A stretch of 64,000 bases of DNA from DASVUC01 sp038237225. GTDB lineage: Bacteria; Planctomycetota; Phycisphaerae; Tepidisphaerales; Tepidisphaeraceae. Both the position numbers and the translations under genes were made by a program. The stretch lies in the NCBI GenBank assembly GCA_038237225.1, contig JBBRYX010000017.1, positions 1 through 64,000 of the forward strand, written 5' to 3'. This document shows positions 21,997 through 34,271 of the stretch, piece by piece (the stretch's first letter is position 1; each line of letters opens with the position of its first letter). The notes beneath the pieces are model-generated. The model saw only the letters and a program-made list of their open reading frames with translations. It was not told where the DNA came from and made no database searches.

Positions 21997-24491
21997 TATC
22001 CAAGGGACGGAGTTTGCTGTTTAACCGGCTCATTGATTTCGCCGGGCACGACGATTTGAGAGGCGAGCTGTTTCAACTCGTCGATCTGTTGCTCGACTTG
22101 GTCGAGGTTGAACTCCTTCGCCATTTGCTCGAGCCGGCGCGCCGGGATCGTGAAGGCGTCGAAGCCGGCGGTGCCGCCCGATCCTTTAAGCCAGTGGGCG
22201 AGAGACGCGACGCGATCAAGCTCACCGACTTCGCAGGCATTTTGCATCTCGTTGAGCTGGAATTGCAGGCGATCGACGAACTCGACAACCACTTCGCGGA
22301 AATCGGCGTCGTGGGTGGGGAGCGTGGATTCCATCGGGCCTTGCCAGCCGCGTCGCGCTGGCGCTTTGGGAATTGCCGATGCGACCGGCGTGGCTTCAAC
22401 AACGGAGCCGGTGACCTCGGCGATTTTCCGCAGGAGCACATCCACCTCGATCGGCTTCGGGCAAAACGCGGTGCAGCCGGCGGCGATGCACTTCTCTTCT
22501 TCGCCCTTCATGGCGTGGGCGGTGAGGGCGACGACGGGGACCTTCGAACCGGTTTTGCGCAGCTCGGTGACGGCGGTGTAGCCGTCCATGATGGGCATCT
22601 GCATGTCCATCAAGACAACGTCGTATTTGCCGCTGAGGGCTTTCTGCAACCCGTCGCGGCCATTGCGCGCTTGTTCCACTTCCAGGACGCCGGCGCGGTG
22701 GAGGACCACGGAAATGAGCTTTTGGTTGGATTCACCGTCGTCGACCGAGAGGACGCGAAGCGCGGGGAGACGCAGCGTCTTCTCCTCGTCGTTGTCTTCG
22801 CGAAGCCCGATCGGCATCGCTTCGAGCATGACGATCCCGTCGAGGGGACCAGTTTCGATGGTGATGATGAAGGTGCTGCCTTTGCCGTACTCGCTGCTGA
22901 CGGCGATCGATCCGCCCATGGCTTCGGCAAGCTGGCGGCTGATGGCGAGGCCGAGACCCGTGCCCCCGAAGCGGCGCGTGATCGAGGTGTCGGCCTGGGA
23001 GAAGGGCTGGAACAGGTTGTTCACGGAGTCGGCCTGGATGCCGATGCCGGAATCCGTGATCTCAATAGCCAGCTTCGAGACGCCGTCGTCGTCGACGTGA
23101 CGGGCGAGGACTTTCACCGATCCCTTCTCCGTGAACTTGATGGCGTTGCCGACGATGTTCGTGACCACCTGGCGCAGGCGGGTTGGGTCGTTTGCAATGG
23201 TCTCCGGCAGTTCGCCTTGCCAGTCGTAATCGAGCGAGATGTTCTTTTGCCTGGCGCGCACGCGGAGCACCGTGATCACTTCATGAATGACTTCGTGAGG
23301 GGAGAACCGCGTGTGCTCGACTTGCAAACGGCCTGCCTCGATTTTCGAGAGGTCGAGGATGTCGTTGATCAGTTCGAGCAGGTGCTGCCCGCTGGAGTGG
23401 ATCGTGTCGAGGTATTCCTTTCGTTCCGCTTCATTCTCCTCGTAGCCGCGGCGGAGAATATCGGCGAAGCCAAGGATCGCGTTCATCGGCGTCCGGATTT
23501 CATGGCTCATTCGCGCAAGGAACTCGCTCTTGGCGCGGTTCGCGGCCTCGGCGACCTCCTTCGATTTGTGCAGCTCGATCTTCTGGGATTCCAGTTCCGT
23601 CACATCATCGAAGCTGGCGAGAACCCCCCGGTATTTGCCGTCCTGACCGAGCACCGGCGAGCAGTTCACAGCGAAAGTGCGGACGGTGCCGGCGCTATCG
23701 CGCAGGCGCAGCATTACGTTTCTCTGGGCGGATTTCTCGCGAAGCGCATCCACCCAGGGCTTGGGCGCTGTCTCATTGGCATGTTCGACCCACGGCATTT
23801 GTGCAATGCGGACGCCTAAAAGTTCCTCGGGGGTTTTGCCAACCAGGCGCGCGAAGGCGTGATTGGCGAGAACGATGCGCTCCTGATTGTCGAGCACGAG
23901 CAAACCTTCGGTGAGCGTGTCGAGCGCGGATCGAACGCGTCCGGGCACGACCTTGGATGGGTCAAGGTGCTGGAGCATCTTCCGCAGGTACATCACGAAG
24001 AACAGGTAAGACGCGGCGGAGACGAACACCACCAGCTTCACGGATGGATGAAAGACGTAGGCCCAAATTCCAGTCCCGCCGGCGATGGGCTTAAAGCGAA
24101 TCTCGACGGTTCCCCAGCGCGAATCGTTGGCCATGATGGGGACGTAGACGTAGGAATCGACCGCTTCTTGCGAGCTCTTTTGCTGCCAGGCGGATTCGTG
24201 ATCGCCGACGACCGCAACGAAGTTGCCTTTCTGATCGCGCACGGCGGCGGAGAGGATTTCGGCGTTGCGTCCGGCTATGCCTTGAAGCGCCGCTTCGAGG
24301 CCGGCCCGATCGCCGCGGGTTGCCAGGACGGAGCTGCAGACGGCGACGGCTTCGCAGAGCCGGGCGCGCGATTCCACGATCAGCTCGCGCCGGCTCGGGA
24401 CCATCCCGATTGCCACCGCCAGCATCAAGACGCTCGAAAGCAGCGCCACGAGCCCGAAGGCGATTCGCCATCTTGCTGAAAGTCGGTTCAT
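21996..24491 (-). CDS. Hybrid histidine kinase: TM-PAS-HisKA-HATPase-REC-HPt
   Basis: 831 residues. Two membrane helices (about 10-30 and 165-185) flank a periplasmic sensor of about 130 residues. A PAS domain (about 205-320), HisKA with MSHEIRTPMNAILGF, and HATPase with N-box (VVTNIVGNAIKFTEKG), DSGIGIQ and GGTGLGLAISRQL follow. A receiver domain has its Asp in VVLMDMQMPIMDG, and a C-terminal HPt domain has AHWLKGSGGTAGFDAF with the phosphorylatable His. This is a full internal phosphorelay, with the separate REC/HD-GYP protein as the obvious output. The start overlaps the stop of the giant surface protein gene by 4 bp (ATGA). Confidence 0.95.
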   Translation of the reverse strand: MNRLSARWRIAFGLVALLSSVLMLAVAIGMVPSRRELIVESRARLCEAVAVCSSVLATRGDRAGLEAALQGIAGRNAEILSAAVRDQKGNFVAVVGDHESAWQQKSSQEAVDSYVYVPIMANDSRWGTVEIRFKPIAGGTGIWAYVFHPSVKLVVFVSAASYLFFVMYLRKMLQHLDPSKVVPGRVRSALDTLTEGLLVLDNQERIVLANHAFARLVGKTPEELLGVRIAQMPWVEHANETAPKPWVDALREKSAQRNVMLRLRDSAGTVRTFAVNCSPVLGQDGKYRGVLASFDDVTELESQKIELHKSKEVAEAANRAKSEFLARMSHEIRTPMNAILGFADILRRGYEENEAERKEYLDTIHSSGQHLLELINDILDLSKIEAGRLQVEHTRFSPHEVIHEVITVLRVRARQKNISLDYDWQGELPETIANDPTRLRQVVTNIVGNAIKFTEKGSVKVLARHVDDDGVSKLAIEITDSGIGIQADSVNNLFQPFSQADTSITRRFGGTGLGLAISRQLAEAMGGSIAVSSEYGKGSTFIITIETGPLDGIVMLEAMPIGLREDNDEEKTLRLPALRVLSVDDGESNQKLISVVLHRAGVLEVEQARNGRDGLQKALSGKYDVVLMDMQMPIMDGYTAVTELRKTGSKVPVVALTAHAMKGEEEKCIAAGCTAFCPKPIEVDVLLRKIAEVTGSVVEATPVASAIPKAPARRGWQGPMESTLPTHDADFREVVVEFVDRLQFQLNEMQNACEVGELDRVASLAHWLKGSGGTAGFDAFTIPARRLEQMAKEFNLDQVEQQIDELKQLASQIVVPGEINEPVKQQTPSLG

Positions 24492-27400
24492 GACCCTTCT
24501 CCTATCAAACTTTCGGCTCGTTCAACCATCGGACGGTCGACGAGCGATTCCAGCGATTCCCCGTCTTCCAGCGCCCGCCGACGGCGACGCTCGGTCTCAT
24601 CTTCAAAGTGATCCAGGATGGGCAGCGGATCGATGACGCGCCACGGGGGCATGGTCGAGAGCAGGCTGGCGACGAGGTAGCCGGCGCGAATGGTCCACAG
24701 GATGTAGACGATCGACATGCCGAACGTGACGAAGGATGCGGTCCCTGCGACGAGGTGCAGCGTGCTGGCTTCCTCGGTCATTTTTTTGTGGAACTCATCG
24801 AGCTCCGTCCACAGCTTGCCAGCTTCGGTAACGAATTGAACTTGCTGCGCGCTTTGTGCCGGCGTGAGCTGCGGTGCGACCGGGGCGGGCGCCGGTCGGG
24901 GCGCCGCCGGAGGAACCGTCGCGAGGCGCGGCGCGGATGCGACTGTGTTTGAAGTCTGACCCGCGTTGTTTGCGACGGTGGGAGCCGCAGGCGCTGGGGC
25001 AGGCGCGGCCGCTGGCGGCGCGGCCTCCGCCGGCGCGACAGCGGCGGGCGCGGACGCCTTTCCTGATGCGATCGGGGCATCGGCTTTGAGGTCGGGTGCG
25101 GGAGCGGCCGTTTGCGGGTCGACGTCTGCCGGCGCGGCAGCGGGTTCATCACCCGTCCCGCCGCCGGTCCCCTTGCTGCTTGGCGGGCGAGCGCTCGTGT
25201 GACCGAACGGCGGCAGAGGGATCTGCGCGTAGCCGCCGCTTGTTTGGTCGCGATCGGTTTTCGGATCGTCGATAGATGGATCCGGCGTCGGTACTCTGGC
25301 CGGGGGCTGTGGCGTGACAACGGGCGGCGGCAGCGGAGTGCCGGACGAGCCGCCGGAAGTCCGGGTGATGACGAACCTGGTGTTGACAGTGGCCGCGCCG
25401 CTCCTGTCGGATGCGATGAAGTCGAACCGATCGCTGCCGCTTCCGCCGTCGGTGCGGTATTCGAGCCGGCCGGCATCAACGTCGGCTTGCGTGAAGGAGC
25501 CACCCAGTTTCAAGACGGCGTTGTTCAGCGCGAGCGATCCGCCCGTCGGGATCCTGGTCAGCTTGTACGTCAGTTCCGCGGCCGTGTTGTCAGCATCTTC
25601 GATGCGGAGCGATTGTTTGGTGATCGTCACCGCCGACGCACCGGAAATATCGAGTCCGGTGTTTGCCGCGACGACGGGTGCGTCGTTTACCGGATTCACC
25701 TGCACGTTCAACGGGACATCGACGGACTTTCCGCTGGAATCGGTCGCTCGGATCAGGATCTGCGCGACGCCATTTGCGTCCCTGGCATACGCGAGCTTCA
25801 GTTGGTGCGTCGCGGGATCGATCGCCGCGGAAGTGAAGAGACCCGCGTTGGTGTTGGAGACCAGCAGGTAATCCAGTGAACTGGACGGGTCATCGATATC
25901 GCTGAACCAGGTCGGCAGATCGAGCACGCCGGCGGGGCTGTCCTCATCCACCACGATGTCGCTGAGCCCCGCGCTGGTCGGCGAATCATCGATGGACGTG
26001 ACCGCGAAGGAGAGCGTGTCATCGTCGGCCAACGGAGCGCCGGCGCCTGAGTTCCCGAGATCGTCGCTCAGGGTTCGGATCCGGGCGGCGCCATTGAAAT
26101 CCGCGTTGGGATCGAACTTCAGCCCATCGAGCGCGGCGTTAATGGCGGAAAGTGTGCCGTCGATCGTCAGCATGACATCATCGGCGCCATCTCCGGCGAT
26201 GAACGTGAGTCCCGTCGTTCCGTTGAGTGTGAGGCGGCCATTGGTCGCCCAGAGGCTGACACGCACGGTGGAGCTACCCGCGTCAACATCCGTAATCGTG
26301 ATCTTGTTCGTGCCGGACAAAACCAGCGGTTGATCCTCCTGTGCGACCACCGATGCCGGCAATTGATTCACTGGGGCGTCGTTAACGGAAAGCAACTGGA
26401 TCGAAATCGAGTTCGTTTTGGTGGCGGGCCCGCCGAGACCCGTGTTTCCCTGGTCCTGAACATAAACTTGCAGCGAGGTGAAGCCGTTGTAGTCGGCGGC
26501 GGGCACGAAGGTCAGGCCGTCGAGTGCCGCATTGATCGCGGCAAGCGTTCCGCTGAACGACAGGGTTCCGTCGGAGACGCCATCGCCGGTGGTGAACGTC
26601 AGGCCCGCGGTTCCGGAAAGCGTGAGCCTGCCGTTTGGCGTCGAAAGTGAGACCGTCAAGGTGCCGCTTCCGGCATCAACATCGGAGATGTTGATCTTGG
26701 TGCCGCCGGTGAAGATGAGCGTCGCATCCTCGTTGATGATTTGATTGCCTGGATCTCCAATGGCGGGCGGATCGTTCGTGGCGGTGACGTTGACGCTGAC
26801 ACTGGCGGTTGCGGTCAGCGGCCCGCCGAAGCCGGTGTTGCCCTGGTCGTTTACCGTAAGAGATACGACGGCGGTTCCGTTGAAATCGGCGGCGGGGAGG
26901 AAGGTCATTCCGTCGATCGCGGCATTGATCCGAGCGAGGGTGCCGGTGAAGGTCATGGTCGCGTCGCCGTAGCCATCGCCGACGTTGAAACTAAGACCGT
27001 TGATGCCGCCGAGGGTGAGCGCGCCGTTGGTGGATGAGATCGTGACGCGGAGCGCGCCCGAGCCAGCGTCGGAATCCGCGATGGTGATCGCGTTGCCGAA
27101 GACGCTCCAGAAGGTGAGGGCGGTGTCCTCATCGACCGATTGAGTCGGCGGTACGCTGATCGTCGGCGCCTGGTTGGTTGCATTCAGAGTGAGGTTCACC
27201 GTCGCGGAGGCGGATTGGGCGCCGCCGGCGCCGGTGTAACCTTGATCGTTAACGTTAATCTGCATGCTGGCTGCGCCCACCAGACCGGGCGCCGGCATGA
27301 AGATTAGACCATCGAGCGCGGTGTTGATCGCGGCCAGGGTGCCGGTAAACACCATCGTGGAGTCACTCGCGCCGTCGCCGGTCACGAACATGAGTCCAGC

Positions 27401-30394
27401 CGTGGTGCTAAGCGTGAGGGCGCCCTGCGCCGACGACAGAGTTACCTTCTCTACGCCGGATGCGGTGGCGTCGACATCAGAAACCATGATCGCGTTGCCG
27501 CTGTTGATGGAGAAGATCAGCGGGTTGTCTTCATAGCCGGTCTGCGCGCCGGGCGCATTGACGGCGGGGGAGTCGTTGACGCTCGTAATATTGATCAGGA
27601 AACTGTCGCCCGTCAGCCGCGTCCCGCCCGACCCGTTGTTTCCTTCATCGCTCGTAATAATCTCGATTGAACCCTGCCCGCTGGCGTCGGCGTCGGGAAT
27701 GAAGATCAATCCCGCCAGCGCTTCATTGATTTTGGCGAGCTTGCCCTTGAAGGTGATGGTGGCATCGGCGTCGCCATCGCCCACGAGAAATGCAATCCCA
27801 TTCTTGGAACCGAGGGTCAGGACGCCCCCGGTGGCGGTGACGGTGGCCTGCATGGTTCCCAGACCGGCATCCACATCGCTCACCACAATCGCGTTGCCGT
27901 TCGCGCTCGAGAAGCCCAGCGGCGTGTCCTCGAGAATGGTCTGCGTCGAGGGAACGGCATTCACCGGCGCATCGTTCACGGCAATGACCTGGATGTTCAC
28001 GCTGCTCGTGTCGGTTTTGGCGCCGCCGGAACCGCTGTTTCCCTGGTCGTTGGACGTGATGTTGAGGGTGGGTGCCCCGCTAAAGTCGGCGTTCGGGGTG
28101 AACACCAGCCCTTCCAGCGCGTTGTTGAGGTCTGCAAGGGTGCCGGTGAAAGTGACGGATGGATCCAGGTTCCCATCGCCTACGGAAAACGTGAGGCCAT
28201 TGATGCGGCTGAGGGAGAGCTTCCCGTTGGTGGATTGGAGCGAGATTTTCATGAGCCCCGAGCCGGCATCAGAATCGGCGACGGAAATGCCATTCCCGCC
28301 CGCGGCCGAGAAAACCAGGTTCCCGTCCTCGCTCATGGTCTGCGTGGCAGGCACGGAATTGACCGGCGCGCTGTTGCCCGGCGCCGTTCCGATGGTCAGG
28401 GTATCCGCGTCCGTTTTTGCTCCACCGGCGCCGCTCGATCCGAGATCGCTCGTCGTAATATTGATGAAGGCGTTTCCCAGGAGGATCAGGGGCGGCGAGT
28501 AATCCATCCCGTTGAGCGCGTTATTGATGGCGGCGATGTTCCCTTGAAAGGTCATCGTCGAATCCGCGCTACCGTCGCCGGAGGTGAACGTCAGGCCCGC
28601 CGTGCTGGCCAGTGTCAAGGTTCCTGTGGACGCCGAAAGAGTGACACGCATGGCATTTAATCCGGCGTCGATATCGGCGATCGAGATCACCGCGCCGCTG
28701 GATGCACCCAGATTGAGCACGCCGCCGCCGGCGACGCTTTGAGAAGGCGGGAGCGTGTTCACCGGCGCATCGTTCACCGCCGTCACGGTGATGGGTACGC
28801 TGTCAGAATTCCCAAGCGCGCTCCCGGTGCCGTTATATCCCAGATCGTTTGTGGTCAGGTTCAGCGTGTAGACACCACTGGCATTGGCGGGTGGCACATA
28901 GGTCAATCCATCGAGCGCATCGTTGATGCGGGCGACGGCGCCGGTGAAGGTCATGGTCGCATCCGCGATGCCGTTGCCGGTGGTAAACGTGATCCCGGAC
29001 AGCGACGCTAGAGTCAAAGACCCGGCGGTGACGCTCAGGGTCACCTGGATGCTGTTGTTTGCGGCGTCGACATCGATGACTCCGATCACGTTGCCGTTCG
29101 TAGCCGAGAAAATCCGAGCATTGTCTTCCGCGATTGTTTGAGCGCCAGGAACAATGTTGACAGGTGCATCGTTAACCGGCGAAACCGCGATGCTTGCGCT
29201 GGCGGACGCGGCGCTGAACGCGGTAAACCCGCCGTTGATCGTCACGTCCGCGGTTGCGCCGGCGGTTCCTGTGGTTTGATCCCAGGCGCGGAACGTGATG
29301 CCGCTGCTGACCGTGCCGCTGTAGTTCGCATTGGGGACGAAACGAATGCGCGCGCCCGCGCCTGAAGGTAGCAGCCGCGCCGTTGCGGCGGCGGGGGAAA
29401 CGAAGTTGCTCCAGTTCGATCCGGCATCGGTGGTGTACTCCCAGGCGCCGTTGGTGTTGTCCACACCCGTCACCGCAATGCCTTGAAGCGCGCCCGAATC
29501 GGCATCACGCGCCAATCCGCCGGAGATCAGCGAGGAGACGAGTGTGCCGGGGTTGCTTGTGTCATCTTCGACGATCGTAGCGAGGTTGTTGCTCCATCGA
29601 AGGCTCGGGGCGCTGTTGCCGGCCGCGGTATCGCTCGCGTGCATCTGCGAGATCTCCGCCGCGGTCAACGCCGCGTTGTAGATCCGTGCCTCGTCAATTC
29701 GTCCGGCAAAAAACTGGCTGGTGGATTGGCGGCCACCGATTCGAAAATCATTAAGCGCGGGATCGACATCCCCGATCGTGCTGGCTCCATTATTGTAGCT
29801 CGCGGTGGAGGAGCCGTTGATGTAGAACGCCACGTTGCCGCTGCTGAAGGTGACGGCAACATGCGTCCACGCATCCAGCGGAGCAACTTCGTTTGAATTG
29901 AGCCAGCTCCAGGTTCCGTTGGGTCGGGCAAACGCGGCACGCACGCTCCCGTCGCCAAACCGCGTGATCTCGTACTCGCCCTCCTTGTTCATGATGATTC
30001 CGCCCTGCATCGGATCAGAGCCGTTGGCGGTGGGATAGATCCATGCATCCAGGGTGACGGCATTGGTCATCACGAGGCTCGCCGGCGCTGGGACGTGAAC
30101 AAAATCGTTTGCGCCATTAAGGCGGAAGGCGGTTCCGATTCGACCGGCGCCGAACGTGGCGCCGTTGACGAGGACGCCATTGTTGGTCGCGACCGCATCG
30201 ATGGCGTTTCCCTCCGCCTGCCACCATCCGACCAGGCTGGGCGGATTGCCCGCCAACAGGACCCGCGGCGGAAGTGATTCCAGACACGTCGGGTTCTGCA
30301 TCCGCCGGCGCGGCGGCACGGGCGTTTCCATCCGGCGCAGGACCGCCAGGTATTGCCAGAACAGCAACTGATGTGCATGCGACTGCGGCGTCAT
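24488..30394 (-). CDS. Giant LEPR-XLL surface protein, LamG plus cadherin-like repeats
   Basis: 1968 residues from ATG 30392-30394, with AGGA 5 bases upstream. A LEPR-XLL-like motif (LESLPPRVLLAG) lies at about residue 38. A LamG/concanavalin-like domain (about 53-255; VGWWQAEGNAIDAV, FAGRIDEARIYNAAL) is followed by at least eight tandem repeats of about 115-120 residues. Each starts with a VNDAPVN..P..Q...ED motif and contains a TFTGTLA.INAALDGLTF core, as in cadherin-like tandem repeats. Next comes an Ala/Pro-rich segment of about 200 residues, then a membrane helix near residue 1890 (FVTFGMSIVYILWTI) and a charged tail of about 60 residues. The C-terminus thus looks cytoplasmic and the rest extracytoplasmic. 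Being coupled to a histidine kinase gene suggests an adhesin whose state is sensed (inference). Confidence 0.9.
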   Translation of the reverse strand: MTPQSHAHQLLFWQYLAVLRRMETPVPPRRRMQNPTCLESLPPRVLLAGNPPSLVGWWQAEGNAIDAVATNNGVLVNGATFGAGRIGTAFRLNGANDFVHVPAPASLVMTNAVTLDAWIYPTANGSDPMQGGIIMNKEGEYEITRFGDGSVRAAFARPNGTWSWLNSNEVAPLDAWTHVAVTFSSGNVAFYINGSSTASYNNGASTIGDVDPALNDFRIGGRQSTSQFFAGRIDEARIYNAALTAAEISQMHASDTAAGNSAPSLRWSNNLATIVEDDTSNPGTLVSSLISGGLARDADSGALQGIAVTGVDNTNGAWEYTTDAGSNWSNFVSPAAATARLLPSGAGARIRFVPNANYSGTVSSGITFRAWDQTTGTAGATADVTINGGFTAFSAASASASIAVSPVNDAPVNIVPGAQTIAEDNARIFSATNGNVIGVIDVDAANNSIQVTLSVTAGSLTLASLSGITFTTGNGIADATMTFTGAVARINDALDGLTYVPPANASGVYTLNLTTNDLGYNGTGSALGNSDSVPITVTAVNDAPVNTLPPSQSVAGGGVLNLGASSGAVISIADIDAGLNAMRVTLSASTGTLTLASTAGLTFTSGDGSADSTMTFQGNIAAINNALNGMDYSPPLILLGNAFINITTSDLGSSGAGGAKTDADTLTIGTAPGNSAPVNSVPATQTMSEDGNLVFSAAGGNGISVADSDAGSGLMKISLQSTNGKLSLSRINGLTFSVGDGNLDPSVTFTGTLADLNNALEGLVFTPNADFSGAPTLNITSNDQGNSGSGGAKTDTSSVNIQVIAVNDAPVNAVPSTQTILEDTPLGFSSANGNAIVVSDVDAGLGTMQATVTATGGVLTLGSKNGIAFLVGDGDADATITFKGKLAKINEALAGLIFIPDADASGQGSIEIITSDEGNNGSGGTRLTGDSFLINITSVNDSPAVNAPGAQTGYEDNPLIFSINSGNAIMVSDVDATASGVEKVTLSSAQGALTLSTTAGLMFVTGDGASDSTMVFTGTLAAINTALDGLIFMPAPGLVGAASMQINVNDQGYTGAGGAQSASATVNLTLNATNQAPTISVPPTQSVDEDTALTFWSVFGNAITIADSDAGSGALRVTISSTNGALTLGGINGLSFNVGDGYGDATMTFTGTLARINAAIDGMTFLPAADFNGTAVVSLTVNDQGNTGFGGPLTATASVSVNVTATNDPPAIGDPGNQIINEDATLIFTGGTKINISDVDAGSGTLTVSLSTPNGRLTLSGTAGLTFTTGDGVSDGTLSFSGTLAAINAALDGLTFVPAADYNGFTSLQVYVQDQGNTGLGGPATKTNSISIQLLSVNDAPVNQLPASVVAQEDQPLVLSGTNKITITDVDAGSSTVRVSLWATNGRLTLNGTTGLTFIAGDGADDVMLTIDGTLSAINAALDGLKFDPNADFNGAARIRTLSDDLGNSGAGAPLADDDTLSFAVTSIDDSPTSAGLSDIVVDEDSPAGVLDLPTWFSDIDDPSSSLDYLLVSNTNAGLFTSAAIDPATHQLKLAYARDANGVAQILIRATDSSGKSVDVPLNVQVNPVNDAPVVAANTGLDISGASAVTITKQSLRIEDADNTAAELTYKLTRIPTGGSLALNNAVLKLGGSFTQADVDAGRLEYRTDGGSGSDRFDFIASDRSGAATVNTRFVITRTSGGSSGTPLPPPVVTPQPPARVPTPDPSIDDPKTDRDQTSGGYAQIPLPPFGHTSARPPSSKGTGGGTGDEPAAAPADVDPQTAAPAPDLKADAPIASGKASAPAAVAPAEAAPPAAAPAPAPAAPTVANNAGQTSNTVASAPRLATVPPAAPRPAPAPVAPQLTPAQSAQQVQFVTEAGKLWTELDEFHKKMTEEASTLHLVAGTASFVTFGMSIVYILWTIRAGYLVASLLSTMPPWRVIDPLPILDHFEDETERRRRRALEDGESLESLVDRPMVERAESLIGEGS

Positions 30395-30642
30395 GTCGTC
30401 CTTTACCGATCCGCATGAACCGCGAGCGCACGCCCAGCGGCCATACCATCCGCAAGATCGGCAGAAAACGCATGCGAGTGAATCCAGGCAAAATCCCCCC
30501 GATCCCTACGATCCTTCCAGTATCGCGGCGCGTTCCGATAACTAAAACACGACCACCGGCGCGTCCGAATTAAGGAAAATCGGGCGTTCTCAATCGTCCG
30601 GTAAATCGAGATGGGAGACTTCACTATTCAGATCGTTCATGC

Positions 30643-30921
30643 TGAGTCATCATGCGGCTTCGCCGCACCCGCGATCGATGAAATGGGACTGTCATCCTGA
30701 ACGGTACTCCGTGAAGGATCTGGGTCGGTCGATAATCGATGCCAGATGCTTCGGATTACCTCAGCATGACAATTCAGCGCAATGCGCGGACATTTTCAGA
30801 GCAGATAATCCGAAGCATCTTGCATCCGATCACCGATCCAGCAGGATCCTTCACGGAGTACCGTTCAGGATGACGGTTTTTTTCATGCATCGTGGGTGTG
30901 GCGCAGCCACGTGATGACTCA
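30643..30921. repeat. MITE-like 279-bp inverted-repeat element
   Basis: The outer arms TGAGTCATCATGCGGC.. (30643) and ..TGATGACTCA (ending 30921) pair imperfectly over about 40 bp. Inner arms at 30691-30720 and 30845-30874 pair perfectly over 30 bp. A further pair near the centre (AGATGCTTCGGATTA and TAATCCGAAGCATCT) continues the symmetry. No gene lies inside. It fills much of the 787-bp gap between 30394 and 31182. Confidence 0.85.
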
Positions 30922-30940
30922 GAGTTTGTGATCTTTTCCA

Positions 30941-30999
30941 GTAGCACGGGCATCCTGCCCGTGTTGGCGATACAGGCACGGGCAAGATGCCCGTGCTAC
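30941..30999. repeat. 59-bp double-hairpin repeat
   Basis: GTAGCACGGGCATCCTGCCC...GGGCAAGATGCCCGTGCTAC differs from 11889-11947 at only two positions. It stands 19 bp from the MITE-like element, and CTCTCAGGAGGAC follows at about 31019, recalling the CTCTCAGGATGAC end of the composite element at 11696-11977. Confidence 0.85.
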
Positions 31000-31181
31000 A
31001 GTCAGCTTTTTTTTACACACTCTCAGGAGGACATTGTGCCAAGAATGGGCGTTGCACCGGGGTTTGAGAGACTTGGTCAATTGTTGTTTGGGAAACGTGG
31101 GGGATCGTGTAAAATAGAATTGCGTCGTTCGTTGGTCACAAGGGCATTCCCGGGAAACGGGCATTCTGACTGGGAGAATCG

Positions 31182-32096
31182 GTGTCGGCAGCGATCGTGC
31201 AACGTCTGCGCGCGGGCAGATTTCGTCATGTGGTTTTCGCCAGGGGGCTTGGCGTTCGGCGCGCGCTGAATTTTGGGGCGGCGGTTGCGGGGCCTCATGA
31301 ACAGCAGAAGACCGAGGGAACACTTTCGGCGGAGGAATCCTCGTTCATGCGATGGTTGTTTAGAAGGGGATCGCTCGATGTGCGCCATTATCGAACGGAG
31401 ACGCTGCACCGGCGATTGGCGGCCTGTTTGCGGGCGCTGCGGGCGAGCGATGTTCGCGATGCGAAGGCGATGCTGGTTCGGGATGAATCGCTGGTGCCGG
31501 TGGCGATCAGTGCGATGGTGATTGGGGTGACTTCGTTCTTTCGGGACTCTTCGGTTTTTGATTATCTGACGGTTCACGTTTTGTCGCATCTGGGCAACGG
31601 GTCGAAGCCGGCGCGGATCTGGAGTGCGGCGTGTTCGGACGGGGATGAGCTGTATTCGATCGCGATGCTGCTGGAGGAGATGAAGCTTCTGAACGGGGTG
31701 TATTTGTTGGGGACGGATTGCCGGAGCGACGCGATTCGACGGGGGCGTTCGGGCAGCTATGACGCCCAGGCGGTGCGGGATGTGCCGGCGCCTTGGCTGG
31801 AGAAGTATTTTGTGAAGGCGGGGGAGCGCTATGAGATTTCGAAGCGGTTGAGAGATGCGGTGCAATTTCGGACGGCGGACATGGTGGAGATTTGTGAGCC
31901 GGGCTGGTGGGATGTGATCCTTTGCAGGAATGCGGCGATGTATCTTCGTCCCGAGAGCGCGGGCGGATTGTGGGAGCGGGTTGAACAGATCCTGCGCCCG
32001 GGAGGACATTTGGTGTTGGGGAAAGCGGAGCGGCCGGTTGGGGCGATGCGTTTGAGCGCGGTGTCGCCGTGTATTTATCGACGGGACCGAGGGTAA
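31182..32096 (+). CDS. CheR-like protein methyltransferase
   Basis: 304 residues from GTG 31182, with GGGAG 6 bases upstream. After about 55 variable residues comes a CheR core: a small helical N-domain (YRTETLHRRLAACLRAL), the VTSFFRDSSVFDYL motif, the SAM site IWSAACSDGDELYSIAMLL, GTDCRSDAIRRGRSGSY, the CheR-type KYFVKAGERYEIS, and DVILCRNAAMYLRPESA. CheR enzymes methylate Glu on chemoreceptors; outside chemotaxis they partner sensor kinases. There is no cheB or receptor gene here, but a sensor kinase gene follows after 3 bp. The SAM motif departs slightly from the usual WSAGCSTGEEPYS. Confidence 0.88.
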   Translation: MSAAIVQRLRAGRFRHVVFARGLGVRRALNFGAAVAGPHEQQKTEGTLSAEESSFMRWLFRRGSLDVRHYRTETLHRRLAACLRALRASDVRDAKAMLVRDESLVPVAISAMVIGVTSFFRDSSVFDYLTVHVLSHLGNGSKPARIWSAACSDGDELYSIAMLLEEMKLLNGVYLLGTDCRSDAIRRGRSGSYDAQAVRDVPAPWLEKYFVKAGERYEISKRLRDAVQFRTADMVEICEPGWWDVILCRNAAMYLRPESAGGLWERVEQILRPGGHLVLGKAERPVGAMRLSAVSPCIYRRDRG

Positions 32097-32099
32097 TTC

Positions 32100-34259
<2,160 letters not shown>

Positions 34260-34271
34260 AGTGGGGAAGCG

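Noticed and set aside
21960..23819. 619-codon plus-strand frame opposite the hybrid kinase
   Set aside because: Antisense shadow of a gene with all histidine kinase motifs; no ribosome-binding site or family resemblance.
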